DNA of 59,743 nt. Source: RFSX01 sp964495785 (lineage in GTDB: Bacteria > Bacteroidota > Bacteroidia > Chitinophagales > Saprospiraceae). The translations under genes and the position numbers were made by a program. How positions within the stretch are numbered: the first letter of the stretch is position 1; every line of letters begins with the position of its first letter. This document shows positions 49,713 through 58,363 of the stretch, one piece after another. Under the pieces are notes generated by a model, which saw only the letters and a program-made list of their open reading frames with translations, made no database searches and was not told where the DNA came from. The stretch covers positions 1-59,743 of the forward strand of contig CAZBXL010000015.1 in assembly GCA_964495785.1 (NCBI GenBank), in the 5' to 3' direction.

Positions 49713-50153
49713 TAATCTTAAAAATAAGAAACATATACATTTTTAACATATGTAGATGGGGTCTTGGATTTTATTTGTGAGGGATTATTTGGTCTTAAAA
49801 TGTAGAGTACTGCCATAACTTAAAGTTAGTGGATCGGAGACTTAAGGATTATAAACTAGACAGATATTAAAATCCTAATAAATTACTTTAAGAGTTATTC
49901 TAATACTGACAAGTGATTGATTTCATTAGTTAATTGTTTAAGCAAATTAGAAAATGCATGTCAGAAATTATATGTGTAGTAATTGGGGCAACAAAAGTTA
50001 AGTCATCTGCTATGATAAATGAATATTCATTGTCGCATGCAGACATATCTCGAATGACATTCATAATGATATCTTAACAACTGAACTTCGAAAGAGGCAT
50101 CATGTTATCCCTTAAAATTGGTTAAGTTTATTTTGTTAATAAAATCTCATGTT
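49713..50153. other. 441-bp gene-free stretch
   Basis: AT-rich DNA upstream of the thioredoxin/MsrA-like gene. No open frame, RNA gene or clear promoter was recognised. Confidence 0.4.
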
Positions 50154-51149
50154 ATGAAGTCTATAAGTTTGAATCTTTTAGTAATGGGTGCTGCAATGAT
50201 AATGGTCTTCCCATCTTTTGGTCAGAAAACTAATGTTGCAGATCAGCCTCAGGAATTAGGTAAGATATCATGGTATAGAAATATAGATGATGCCAAAGAA
50301 AAATCTGCAGCTACCAATAAACCGATTTTAATATTATTTCAAGAAGTACCGGGTTGTGCTACATGTAGAAATTATGGTGATAACGTACTGAGTCATCCAC
50401 TATTAGTTGAAGTTATAGAAAATGAATTTATCCCATTAACTATATTTAATAATAAGGGCGGTTCTGATGCAGCCGTACTTAAGGAATACGGTGAGCCAAG
50501 TTGGAATAATCCTGTTCTTAGAAGTATCAATGCGGATGGAAAGAATATTGTTAAACGCCATGCTGGACATTATGATGCTGAAAGTCTGATGTCATATCTA
50601 CAATTTGCAATAGTAGCTTATGGTAATGCAGTTCCAAGTTATGTCAAGTTGTTCTCTGAAGAAGTCTCATCAGATGATAAGCATCTGTCTGAGGCATATT
50701 ATAGCATGTATTGTTTCTGGACAGGAGAAGCGAAGTTAGGAAGTATTGAAGGAGTTGTATCTACAAGTCCAGGATTTATGAATGGTAAGGAAGTGGTCAA
50801 GGTAGTGTATGATAAGAGTCTTGTGAGTGATAAAAAAATTAGTCAGGAGGTCAAGTCTGATAAGTTTAGCTTTGTGACTGATCCATCTACATTTAGAATA
50901 GATCGAGATCCTCAGTATTATCTAAAAAAGAGTTTGTACAGATTTTTACCTCTGACTAAAGGTCAAAGAACAAAAATCAATTCTGCGATAGCTAATAGAT
51001 CTAACCCAGATGAATATCTAAGTCCTAAACAGAAAATATGGAAGGATGAAATAAGTGATAATATGAATTCCAAAAAAGTGAAAGCGATATATGATATGGA
51101 TGTATTAAAATCGTGGAATTCTTTTGCTGAGAATATATCGTCTCTCTAA
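50154..51149 (+). CDS. Thioredoxin-like / MsrA-like fusion protein
   Basis: 331 residues from ATG at 50154, which begins a signal peptide (MKSISLNLLVMGAAMIMVFPSFG). Residues 40-160 form a thioredoxin-like domain with EVPGCATCRNYG (C68, C71). Residues 195-310 resemble methionine sulfoxide reductase A: YCFWTGEAKLGSIEGVVSTSPGFMNGKEVVKVVYD matches the GCFWxxEAxLxxxxGVxxTxxGYxGG core of MsrA, but with Thr in place of the GxE context and with no catalytic GCFW Gly; Cys in YCFW is retained. The end DPQYYLKKSLYRFLPLTKGQ is characteristic of this combined family. A periplasmic redox repair role is possible but unproven. Confidence 0.7.
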   Translation: MKSISLNLLVMGAAMIMVFPSFGQKTNVADQPQELGKISWYRNIDDAKEKSAATNKPILILFQEVPGCATCRNYGDNVLSHPLLVEVIENEFIPLTIFNNKGGSDAAVLKEYGEPSWNNPVLRSINADGKNIVKRHAGHYDAESLMSYLQFAIVAYGNAVPSYVKLFSEEVSSDDKHLSEAYYSMYCFWTGEAKLGSIEGVVSTSPGFMNGKEVVKVVYDKSLVSDKKISQEVKSDKFSFVTDPSTFRIDRDPQYYLKKSLYRFLPLTKGQRTKINSAIANRSNPDEYLSPKQKIWKDEISDNMNSKKVKAIYDMDVLKSWNSFAENISSL

Positions 51150-51216
51150 GGCAATAAATGAAATATTAACTAAGTTCTATTCATTTAATTTTAAACTATA
51201 AAAAACTATTTCAACG

Positions 51217-51597
51217 ATGAAAAATTTCTTTTTTTTGACAGTATTATCTCTATTATTAATTATGGTATCATGTGGAGGAGATAGTGGTCCTGAGATTAAT
51301 CTCACATCACCTTCAGATGGTGACACTTTCTTAGTAGGGGGGACGATCTCTCTGGGAGGAACAGTAACTGATGATACAGAGGTGTCAGCTTTATCGATAG
51401 TACTCACAGGTGATGTTGTTACGACATATACAATAGACTTGTCTGCGGCAACTGATAGAACTACAATAAATCTTGCATCTATACAAGCACTTGCTATAGA
51501 CACGACAGTTATTCCAGGTGATTATGTATTGACTATCACAGCGACAGATAATGATAGCAATAGCACAGAAGAGTCGTTAGACCTTACTATACAATAG
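51217..51597 (+). CDS. Ig-like domain lipoprotein, copy 1
   Basis: 126 residues. Lipobox MVSC (C19) then one bacterial Ig-like domain (INLTSPSDGDTFLVGGTISLGGTVTDDTEV ... DYVLTITATDNDSNSTEES). The pattern NLTSPSDGDTF, GGTVTDD and ATDNDSN is shared with the next gene, so this is a tandem pair. Likely a small surface-exposed or periplasmic protein, function unknown. A terminator follows directly. Confidence 0.75.
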   Translation: MKNFFFLTVLSLLLIMVSCGGDSGPEINLTSPSDGDTFLVGGTISLGGTVTDDTEVSALSIVLTGDVVTTYTIDLSAATDRTTINLASIQALAIDTTVIPGDYVLTITATDNDSNSTEESLDLTIQ

Positions 51598-51626
51598 TTG
51601 AATTTATTTAGATAATAAATCTTTTG

Positions 51627-51656
51627 AGAGCACTCATTTTGGGTGCTCTTTTTTTA
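51627..51656 (+). terminator. Rho-independent terminator
   Basis: AGAGCACTC / GGGTGCTCT stem with ATTTT loop followed by seven T, 30 bp after the first Ig-like lipoprotein gene. Confidence 0.85.
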
Positions 51657-51707
51657 TGCAATAAATAATTAATAAGAATCATATATTAGCATTTAATATT
51701 ATATGTT

Positions 51708-52076
51708 ATGAAAGACTTTTTTAGACTATTTGCATTCGTAGGCCTTGTGTCAGTGAGTTCGTGTGGAGATAGTAATCCACCTCAATTGATTATAGATTCT
51801 CCAAGTGATGGAGACGTTTTTACAATAGGAGACACACTAAGGATATCAGGTAATGTTACAGATGATATGCTCATTGATAGTTTGATATTCTTTACTGATG
51901 GGCTGTTCAGCGGATCATTAAATCTGGCTACGGTAAGTAACCTTATGGATATTGATTTCTTTACGGAGCTTACTATAGACAGTACTGTAATAATGCAGAA
52001 TTACAGATTAGAAGCTAAAGCATACGATAATGATGAAAACGAAACGACAACTACAGTTGACTTTTCTGTGAGGTAG
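51708..52076 (+). CDS. Ig-like domain lipoprotein, copy 2
   Basis: 122 residues. Signal and lipobox SSC (C19/C20 region) followed by the same plan as the first copy: LIIDSPSDGDVFTIGDTLRISGNVTDD ... NYRLEAKAYDNDENETTTTVDFSV. The two are clearly paralogous but well diverged, so the duplication is old. Separate transcription is likely because of the terminator between them. Confidence 0.75.
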   Translation: MKDFFRLFAFVGLVSVSSCGDSNPPQLIIDSPSDGDVFTIGDTLRISGNVTDDMLIDSLIFFTDGLFSGSLNLATVSNLMDIDFFTELTIDSTVIMQNYRLEAKAYDNDENETTTTVDFSVR

Positions 52077-52198
52077 AGATAGTTTAGATGCTGTGCAACT
52101 GTGAGTACTTATTGGCTTTAGGATTTCTCAAGCGTTAATTAATGCTCTCAAAATTTACTTTTATTATTTTACTCCTTGGTCGAGCTTTGATCGATTTA

Positions 52199-52855
52199 TT
52201 ACTCTCCAGAGAATGCAAATTCTATAATGTTAGCTCCCATACGCAGTGCTTTAAGTCTTACATCTTCTGGGTCTTTATGCACTGACTGATCTTCCCAGCC
52301 ATCTCCTAAGTCTGACTCATAGCTATAGAAACACACTAATCTTCCTTCCCATATGAGACCATATCCTCTGGATGGCTTATCATCATGTTTGTGTATTTTA
52401 GGAACCCCATTGTCAAAATCAAATTTCTGATGATATATAGGATGATCAAACGGAAGTTCTATAAAATCTAATTCTGGAAAAGTTTTTTTCATCGCTAATC
52501 TGGCGAATGCATCCATACCGTAATTATCATCGATATGTAAGAAACCGCCAGCTATTAGATATTGTCTTAGGTTATCGGCGTCAGCATCTGAGAATACAAC
52601 ATTACCATGACCCGTCATATGAACAAATGGGTAGTTGAACAAATCCAAGCTGCCGACTTCTACCGTTCCATAATCTATGTCTATATCTGTACCTAATTGG
52701 CTATTGCAGAATCTTGCAAGGTTAGGCAGTGCTGTCGGATTAGCATACCAGTCGCCACCGCCACTATATTTTAACAAGCCCAGCTTATATGTAGGCGGTG
52801 TACTAAAAGCATTTAATAGAAAGAAAGCACATATTATTATGATGATATTCTTCAT
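52199..52855 (-). CDS. DUF4159 protein
   Basis: 218 residues with signal peptide (to about residue 18). DUF4159 signature: LKYSGGGDWYANPTALPNLARFCN, PFVHMTGHGNVVFSDADADNLRQYL, GGFLHIDDNYGMDAFARLAMKK, FIELPFDHPIYH. The domain resembles ThuA/class I glutamine amidotransferase folds and is found next to BatA-type genes in many bacteria; function unknown. It starts 7 bp after the dihydroorotase-like gene. Confidence 0.9.
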   Translation of the reverse strand: MKNIIIIICAFFLLNAFSTPPTYKLGLLKYSGGGDWYANPTALPNLARFCNSQLGTDIDIDYGTVEVGSLDLFNYPFVHMTGHGNVVFSDADADNLRQYLIAGGFLHIDDNYGMDAFARLAMKKTFPELDFIELPFDHPIYHQKFDFDNGVPKIHKHDDKPSRGYGLIWEGRLVCFYSYESDLGDGWEDQSVHKDPEDVRLKALRMGANIIEFAFSGE

Positions 52856-52862
52856 GTTCTTC

Positions 52863-54125
52863 TTAGTATTTATTGATATGAGATAACTTACCGTTTATTA
52901 CTCCTATAACTTTGCCGGTTAAAGATTGATTCCAAAAAGGAGAATTTTTAGAAGTAGAAAGATTGGTGGTCTCGTTAAGTGTCCACTCAAGTGATGGATC
53001 AAAGATTGTCAGATTAGCAGATGCGCCTTCCTCTATTTTTGGTATATCTATATCTAAAACTTTGCGTGGATTAACTGCTAATGCAGCAATTAATTTCTTG
53101 ATGCTTATCTTGTTAGCATAAGTTGTTATACCACTGAATGTTGTCTGTAGTCCTATAGCTCCCGTCTTAGCATAAGTAAATTCTTTTTTCTTTAGGTCCT
53201 CTTCTACCGGTCTATGGTTACTTGTGATGATGTCTATATTGCTACTATTGATGCCTTTGATAAGAGCTTGCCTATCGTCTTCAGTTCTCAGTGGCGGTGA
53301 GACTTTAGCATTGACATCAAAATACGAAATGGCTTTATCCGTCAAGCAAAGATTTAGATAGCATACAGAAGATGAATGTTTTTTGTTTTTTAGTGTAGAG
53401 ATCTTATCTATACTTTCTGCAGAGCTGATATTATGAGATAGCAATTTGCCATCTGCATAATCTTGTAACTTGAGGTCTCTGTCGAGTGTCATAACTTCTG
53501 AAAGCACAGGACTGGCTTTGAGACCCAGACTCGTGCTTACCTCTCCTTCATGTATATTGTTACCGTTAGATATTGTTGGGTCATCGGGCGTATGTATGAT
53601 AAGGCTCTCTGTTCCTTTAGCATACTGTAGTGCTCTGAGCATTAATCCATTGGTGTCAATGGCTTCAACTCCATCTGAGTAAGCGACAGCACCGCAGTGA
53701 TTCATATCTATCATCTCAGTAATCTCCTCGCCAGCAGTTTTTTTGCTGATAGCTCCTATAGGGTAATAGTCGACGATGTGATCTTTAGTCGTATGTAGAA
53801 TATATTGGATGGAAGATTTGCTATCTGCTACAGGATCTGTATTTGGGAACGGTGCTACGGCTGTATAACCTCCAGCTGCTGCTACCTTCGTGAGACTATT
53901 AAATGTCTCTCGATGTTCGTAGCCCGGTTCTCCGCAGAGTGGACCTATATCCAGCCATCCTATAGAAACGTAGAGATTTTTAGAGCTTATGATCTTAGCT
54001 TTTTCAGACTTTAATCGTGCACCTATTTTCTTGATAATCCCATTTTCTATAAGTATATCTTTTTTAGAATCATGATGAGGGCTATCAGGTGATATGATGT
54101 GAGCATTTTTAATAAGAATCGTCAT
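52863..54125 (-). CDS. Dihydroorotase-like protein lacking the metal-binding motif (PyrX type)
   Basis: 420-residue amidohydrolase-fold protein. The expected metal motif DxHxHxRxPG is DIGPLCGEPG (59-68) here, so both histidines and the arginine are gone, and the late catalytic Asp of DHAPH is Asn (TSNHRPVEED, about 300). The core LTKVAAAGGYTAVAPFPNTDPVAD is conserved. In other bacteria such inactive homologs (PyrX) pair with aspartate transcarbamoylase as structural partners; here it lies with BatA and DUF4159 genes. An active PyrC is expected elsewhere. Gaps are 7 bp to DUF4159 and 29 bp to the BatA gene. Confidence 0.8.
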   Translation of the reverse strand: MTILIKNAHIISPDSPHHDSKKDILIENGIIKKIGARLKSEKAKIISSKNLYVSIGWLDIGPLCGEPGYEHRETFNSLTKVAAAGGYTAVAPFPNTDPVADSKSSIQYILHTTKDHIVDYYPIGAISKKTAGEEITEMIDMNHCGAVAYSDGVEAIDTNGLMLRALQYAKGTESLIIHTPDDPTISNGNNIHEGEVSTSLGLKASPVLSEVMTLDRDLKLQDYADGKLLSHNISSAESIDKISTLKNKKHSSSVCYLNLCLTDKAISYFDVNAKVSPPLRTEDDRQALIKGINSSNIDIITSNHRPVEEDLKKKEFTYAKTGAIGLQTTFSGITTYANKISIKKLIAALAVNPRKVLDIDIPKIEEGASANLTIFDPSLEWTLNETTNLSTSKNSPFWNQSLTGKVIGVINGKLSHINKY

Positions 54126-54154
54126 GAAGCTGATTATGTCTTATGTTATAGTTC

Positions 54155-56173
54155 TTACAATTTCCAAAATCTCAAAAGCAGAGTCTCTATAGCTAAAAAG
54201 ATTAATGCTAATATAAGGCACCACTTCCAGAATCTAATACCCTGATCTTTTTGTTTGATGACCTGTCCTAAGTCTGCTGTGGCAGTGTTGCCTATAATGT
54301 TTACATTGTCACCATACTTTTCAGTGAGCTCTTCTGTTGATTTGTAATCAAGATTAGATTCTACTCGATCATAATTAAATGCTAATCCTTTGACTAATTT
54401 CTCTTCGAGATTTAAGTCATAGAATCCAGCCTTATCTATCATATTGTTAAAGTTGACAAGTGTAGTGTTACCCATATTTGTCTGACCAGGGATAAATTCT
54501 TGTTCGCCTTTGATCTTATATATGATTTCATTATTTGTAGAAGTGTTATTGACTTCTGTATAGTTATCACTTCCTATCGTATAAGAAATCTTTTCGCTCT
54601 GAGTAGCAGAGAAGGATAGCTTGTATAGCATCGGTACGAATACCTCCGCATTGGTAACAAGGTCGTTGTATTTAGTATCCAGTGGTGCAGCACATACATA
54701 GAGCTTACCTTTAGCACGGTTATACTTTGTGAGGAAGTTATTTCCGCTTCTATATCGGAGTAGATACTCTCCCCCTCGAGCACTGTAGTTAGTGAAGTTA
54801 TATCGACCTTTTGTGATAGGGAGCTTTAGATTATTATTGATAGACGTATAGACATTATCAAATACAAATTCTGAAGTATTGATCTGACTTACACTTTCTT
54901 CAGACTCATCCCATTGTGCTATGGAGTTGGCATTAAGTTGGTTGAGAAAGTTATTATAAGAATATATATCTGCAGTTCTCGGCGGAAATACCAAAACGTT
55001 ACCACCATTTTCTACATAAGTCTTAAGTGAGCCAGCGAGTCCAGTACTTACATTGGTCAGTGAAGTCAGAATGATCAGATCATTGTCTTTAAATTTATCA
55101 TACTGAATATTACTCTCACTTACGTTAGTTAAGTCAAACTGATTTAATCCACGGAATAATGCAGTGAGATATCTATCGCTGGTTGAGTTATTTATAGAGA
55201 GCACTTTGATACTTTCTTTGATATTAAAATTGATATAATAACTATCGTCAAACTGGATAGGGTAGTCATCTATCTTAATCTCCATTTCTTGCCAGCCAGC
55301 TTCTGTGAGCAACAGATTAATTGTATCCGTTATACTACTTCTTGCGGAAATATCCATTGTTCCTTCTGGTCTGTTCTGACCATTGCGAGTGATACTTAAT
55401 CTAATATCTTCTTGGTCCTCGTCACTATGGTTAGTGACTCTGACATAGAGTTTGTTATTCTGATTGATAGATGGCACAACTGACTCAAACCAGGCACTAT
55501 CTATAGCGATATTACTTTCTTTGATCGCTTGCATGGGAATGAAGTTCACTTCCATAGTGCTGTCTTGCTCTACTTCCAAGTCTGTGATTGACTTTTGAAA
55601 GTCAGAGAGGATGTACACGATATGATTGCCATCCGCAGGAGCAGACTGTTTCTGTACAAGGTAGATGTTACTTAGGGCATTGACTTTAGGGCTAAGCCCT
55701 ATTTCATCTATAGCGTTACGAACGTTGTCTTTACTCATCCATCTTTGTTGGCTTCCCTTTAGCTCATGTGTAAGGATCTGAAACTGATCAGCAGGATCGT
55801 AAGCAGCCACTATTTCTTCCGCTCTCTTCTTCGTTTTGTCTATCAGCGGGACATCTTCTGTAGCCGCCATCATACTGTAAGAATTGTCTATAAATATGCT
55901 GACATAGTTTTTGCCTGCTTTTACACTATCGTTTTGAGATATAAACGGTTGCGCAAATGCAAATATCAAAAAAGCCAAAGCCAATAATCTTGACAGTAAT
56001 ACTAATAGATTACGGACCTTATTACGAGCACTTTTCTCTTCTTTAATCTCCTTCAGTAACTTGACATTACTGAAATATACCTTCTTAAACCTCCTAAAGT
56101 GGAATAGGTGAATAATGATGGGAATTAATAGGGCTAAAAGAGCCCACAAAATCTGTGGATATACAAACGTCAT
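54155..56173 (-). CDS. BatA/VWA-domain membrane protein
   Basis: 672 residues. BatA N-terminal membrane domain (FVYPQILWALLALLIPIIIHLF, FRRFKKVYFSNVKLLKEI, KVRNLLVLLSRLLALAFLIFAFAQPF), then a von Willebrand A domain with the MIDAS-type motif FIDNSYSM, and a C-terminal membrane segment (FWKWCLILALIFLAIETLLLRFWKL). In Bacteroides relatives Bat proteins contribute to aerotolerance. It begins the cluster with dihydroorotase-like and DUF4159 genes. Confidence 0.9.
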   Translation of the reverse strand: MTFVYPQILWALLALLIPIIIHLFHFRRFKKVYFSNVKLLKEIKEEKSARNKVRNLLVLLSRLLALAFLIFAFAQPFISQNDSVKAGKNYVSIFIDNSYSMMAATEDVPLIDKTKKRAEEIVAAYDPADQFQILTHELKGSQQRWMSKDNVRNAIDEIGLSPKVNALSNIYLVQKQSAPADGNHIVYILSDFQKSITDLEVEQDSTMEVNFIPMQAIKESNIAIDSAWFESVVPSINQNNKLYVRVTNHSDEDQEDIRLSITRNGQNRPEGTMDISARSSITDTINLLLTEAGWQEMEIKIDDYPIQFDDSYYINFNIKESIKVLSINNSTSDRYLTALFRGLNQFDLTNVSESNIQYDKFKDNDLIILTSLTNVSTGLAGSLKTYVENGGNVLVFPPRTADIYSYNNFLNQLNANSIAQWDESEESVSQINTSEFVFDNVYTSINNNLKLPITKGRYNFTNYSARGGEYLLRYRSGNNFLTKYNRAKGKLYVCAAPLDTKYNDLVTNAEVFVPMLYKLSFSATQSEKISYTIGSDNYTEVNNTSTNNEIIYKIKGEQEFIPGQTNMGNTTLVNFNNMIDKAGFYDLNLEEKLVKGLAFNYDRVESNLDYKSTEELTEKYGDNVNIIGNTATADLGQVIKQKDQGIRFWKWCLILALIFLAIETLLLRFWKL

Positions 56174-56431
56174 ATAGAGTGCAAAAATATGAAATCATAA
56201 CTTGTAAAATGTATAAATATTGGAACCGCAGTATATATGAGACAATACTTTATTTAAATTCCCAAATAACAAATTGTAAATACCTTTTTTAATGGTTAAG
56301 GCAATTGATTATGTTGATTAAACGGAGTTATTTAATTAATACGTAGGTTTTTAGTAGTATATGCATAATAAAAGTTTGTTTATTTTTTATACATACCATT
56401 GTTTATTTTAACTTTAAAATTACTACACTAG
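56174..56431. other. Gene-free stretch before the PQQ-lipoprotein duplication
   Basis: AT-rich, 258 bp, between the divergent BatA gene and the truncated hydrolase copy. No gene or clear structure. Confidence 0.4.
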
Positions 56432-56572
56432 TATTCACAAAGGATTGGTGATGAGTTTGAAGCTCTTGGAGTCAATCACTTAGAGGAGAGAGATGATACA
56501 AGAGTGGCTAATGAATTAAATGCAATCTTTAAGGGAGGCTCTGATGCTTTTTTCATAACAAACGAGAGATAA
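56432..56572 (+). pseudogene. 5'-truncated copy of the hydrolase C-terminal fragment
   Basis: In frame with TAA at 56570, this stretch encodes SQRIGDEFEALGVNHLEERDD, matching the C-terminus of the intact gene at 57895-58362 with a few substitutions. Similarity starts abruptly at ATTCACAAAGG (56433 here, 58223 there) and there is no start codon, so it is a gene remnant from the duplication. The following lipoprotein starts 1 bp after the stop. Confidence 0.8.
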
Positions 56573-56573
56573 T

Positions 56574-57830
56574 ATGAGATTACTCATTATATTAATTATA
56601 CTACTAATAACTGCATGTTCAAAGGATGACGGTAAAGGAGATGGGGTTGTAAAAGAAAGTGGAGTTATTGTGGAATTACCAATAATATGGTCTTTAGAAA
56701 GGCACGAGACGGAAAGCGGATTTTTGCCTACAATTGTAAATAATAATATTACGTATGATGGTAATCCTATATTAATTTTTACGGAAGACGAGAATAACAG
56801 ATCTACCAAAATGATAGATATAGAAACTGGGGATGAGATTTGGAGTTGGAATGATACATATTTACCAGATATCGAAACAACAGATTTTCGTGACTACTAT
56901 AGACATGATAATTTAATAACGTGGGCTACAGGAACTCGTCATTATTTATTGGACCTCGAGACTGGTGAGACTGTATGGAAACATAGGCGAGATCAGTCGT
57001 ATTATATATGGATTTCAGGTATAGGTGACGATTATTTTCTGACTGGACCATCTGATACTTTAGAAGAGTATTACAACTTCAGTATGGTGCATAAAGGAGA
57101 TTTTACAACAGGTGAGCTTAAGCCTTACCTCATGTATGATGAGCATGTACGGTCTGATGCAGATGGACGTATTACAACTGTAATCAATACTGAATGTACA
57201 ATATACAATGGTGTAAGATATCTACTATTAGATGGTAGAGATCCTAAGCCTAATACGCAGACACAGAGACACTTCAGTTTATATAATCTGGATACAGAAG
57301 AGTGGGTCTATCAGAAGAAACCCGTAGGAGAAGTCATAGGTAACAATGCAGGTAATATTATCATAGAAGATAACAGAGTCTATGTAGCTACTGGCAAATT
57401 TATCGAATGTCACGATCTATTGACGGGGTCATTGATATGGCAAGAATTGTTTGATCATACGTTTACATTTTCTGGTATAGTCTTACACGAAGATAAGATC
57501 ATAGGTAACTGTGAGAATAGTAGACTCTATGCATTAGATAAGATGACAGGTAAGATCATATGGAGAGGAGAAGGCTCTGGAACATCTACAAGACTCACAG
57601 ATCGTATATTAAACAATGTACTTTACTTTGACGGTGGAGCACATCGAAGAATCTTTGCTATTGATCTGAGTAGAGGTGTTACATTGTGGAAGTTGGATTC
57701 TCAACGGCTGGAAGGTAATCGGGAATATACAGGTGGGAACTTGTATGTGATTCCTGGTAAGGAAGGTGAGAAAGGAAGGGTTGTATGGTCAAGTAATGAG
57801 TATTTCTATTGTGTAGAAGCTGCTAGATAA
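56574..57830 (+). CDS. PQQ-like beta-propeller lipoprotein, copy 1
   Basis: 418 residues. Lipobox ITAC (C14-16) and then a beta-propeller with PQQ-type repeats: DIETGDEIWSWNDT, DLETGETVWKHRRDQ, DLLTGSLIWQELFDHT, DKMTGKIIWRGEGS, DLSRGVTLWKLDSQ. Repeats with TGxxxW bind no cofactor in most lipoproteins of this kind and serve protein contacts. Its C-terminal 155 residues are identical at DNA level with copy 2 (57351-57823 vs 59150-59622). It follows the hydrolase remnant by 1 bp. Confidence 0.85.
   Translation: MRLLIILIILLITACSKDDGKGDGVVKESGVIVELPIIWSLERHETESGFLPTIVNNNITYDGNPILIFTEDENNRSTKMIDIETGDEIWSWNDTYLPDIETTDFRDYYRHDNLITWATGTRHYLLDLETGETVWKHRRDQSYYIWISGIGDDYFLTGPSDTLEEYYNFSMVHKGDFTTGELKPYLMYDEHVRSDADGRITTVINTECTIYNGVRYLLLDGRDPKPNTQTQRHFSLYNLDTEEWVYQKKPVGEVIGNNAGNIIIEDNRVYVATGKFIECHDLLTGSLIWQELFDHTFTFSGIVLHEDKIIGNCENSRLYALDKMTGKIIWRGEGSGTSTRLTDRILNNVLYFDGGAHRRIFAIDLSRGVTLWKLDSQRLEGNREYTGGNLYVIPGKEGEKGRVVWSSNEYFYCVEAAR
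57351..57823 (+). repeat. 473-bp tract identical to 59150-59622
   Basis: Inside the two PQQ-lipoprotein genes, 473 bp are identical base for base with an offset of 1799 bp, while upstream coding sequence differs frequently at silent and replacement sites. The sharp edges (GGTAATATTA start, GAAGCTGC end) suggest a recent gene conversion. Confidence 0.9.
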
Positions 57831-57894
57831 TGTAAGCTTCAGTTATTATCATTTATTTTCTTTTGAAATTATTATTTAACAAAACCTAATTAGT

Positions 57895-58362
57895 ATGTCA
57901 AGCTCAAACAAGCTCAAACAAGATGTATATAGCTATAGTAGCATCCCTTTTTTAAGTATAGCTACAAAATCTCAGACAAGAAATGCAATTTGGGTTCATG
58001 GATTAGGAGACAATATGACTACCCTTGATGCATATGATGCACTTTTTGACCAAGTCTATTTTATGGACAGTATTAGTCCAGGGTATAATAGTTCAGCAGG
58101 TTTGGCTTGGGTTGAATGCCTTAATGAACACTGCGGGGGAGTAATAGAGGGTTGTGACCAATCTTATACGCAAACTTATTACGTGGTTACCAATCGTGAC
58201 TCCGACGGTTTTATATGTGAGAATTCACAAAGGATTGGTGATGAGTTTGAAGCGTTTGGTGTTAATCACTTAGAGGAGAGAGATGATCAAAGAGTCATCG
58301 CCAGCTTAAATGATATTTTTACAGGAGGGTCTGATCGTTTTTTTATAACCCAAGTTAGATAA
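57895..58362 (+). CDS. Short alpha/beta-hydrolase-like protein, possibly internally deleted
   Basis: 155 residues. The N-terminal NAIWVHGLGDNMTTLDAYDALF resembles the first strand and HGxG oxyanion loop of a lipase/PGAP1-like hydrolase. The C-terminal TYYVVTNRDSDGFICENSQRIGDEFEAFGVNHLEERDD resembles the Asp and His end of the same fold (DSDG and NHLEE). The middle, with the serine nucleophile elbow, is missing, so the gene may be a shortened remnant. There is no signal peptide. Its stop is 1 bp before the lipoprotein start, as in copy 1. Confidence 0.5.
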   Translation: MSSSNKLKQDVYSYSSIPFLSIATKSQTRNAIWVHGLGDNMTTLDAYDALFDQVYFMDSISPGYNSSAGLAWVECLNEHCGGVIEGCDQSYTQTYYVVTNRDSDGFICENSQRIGDEFEAFGVNHLEERDDQRVIASLNDIFTGGSDRFFITQVR

Positions 58363-58363
58363 T

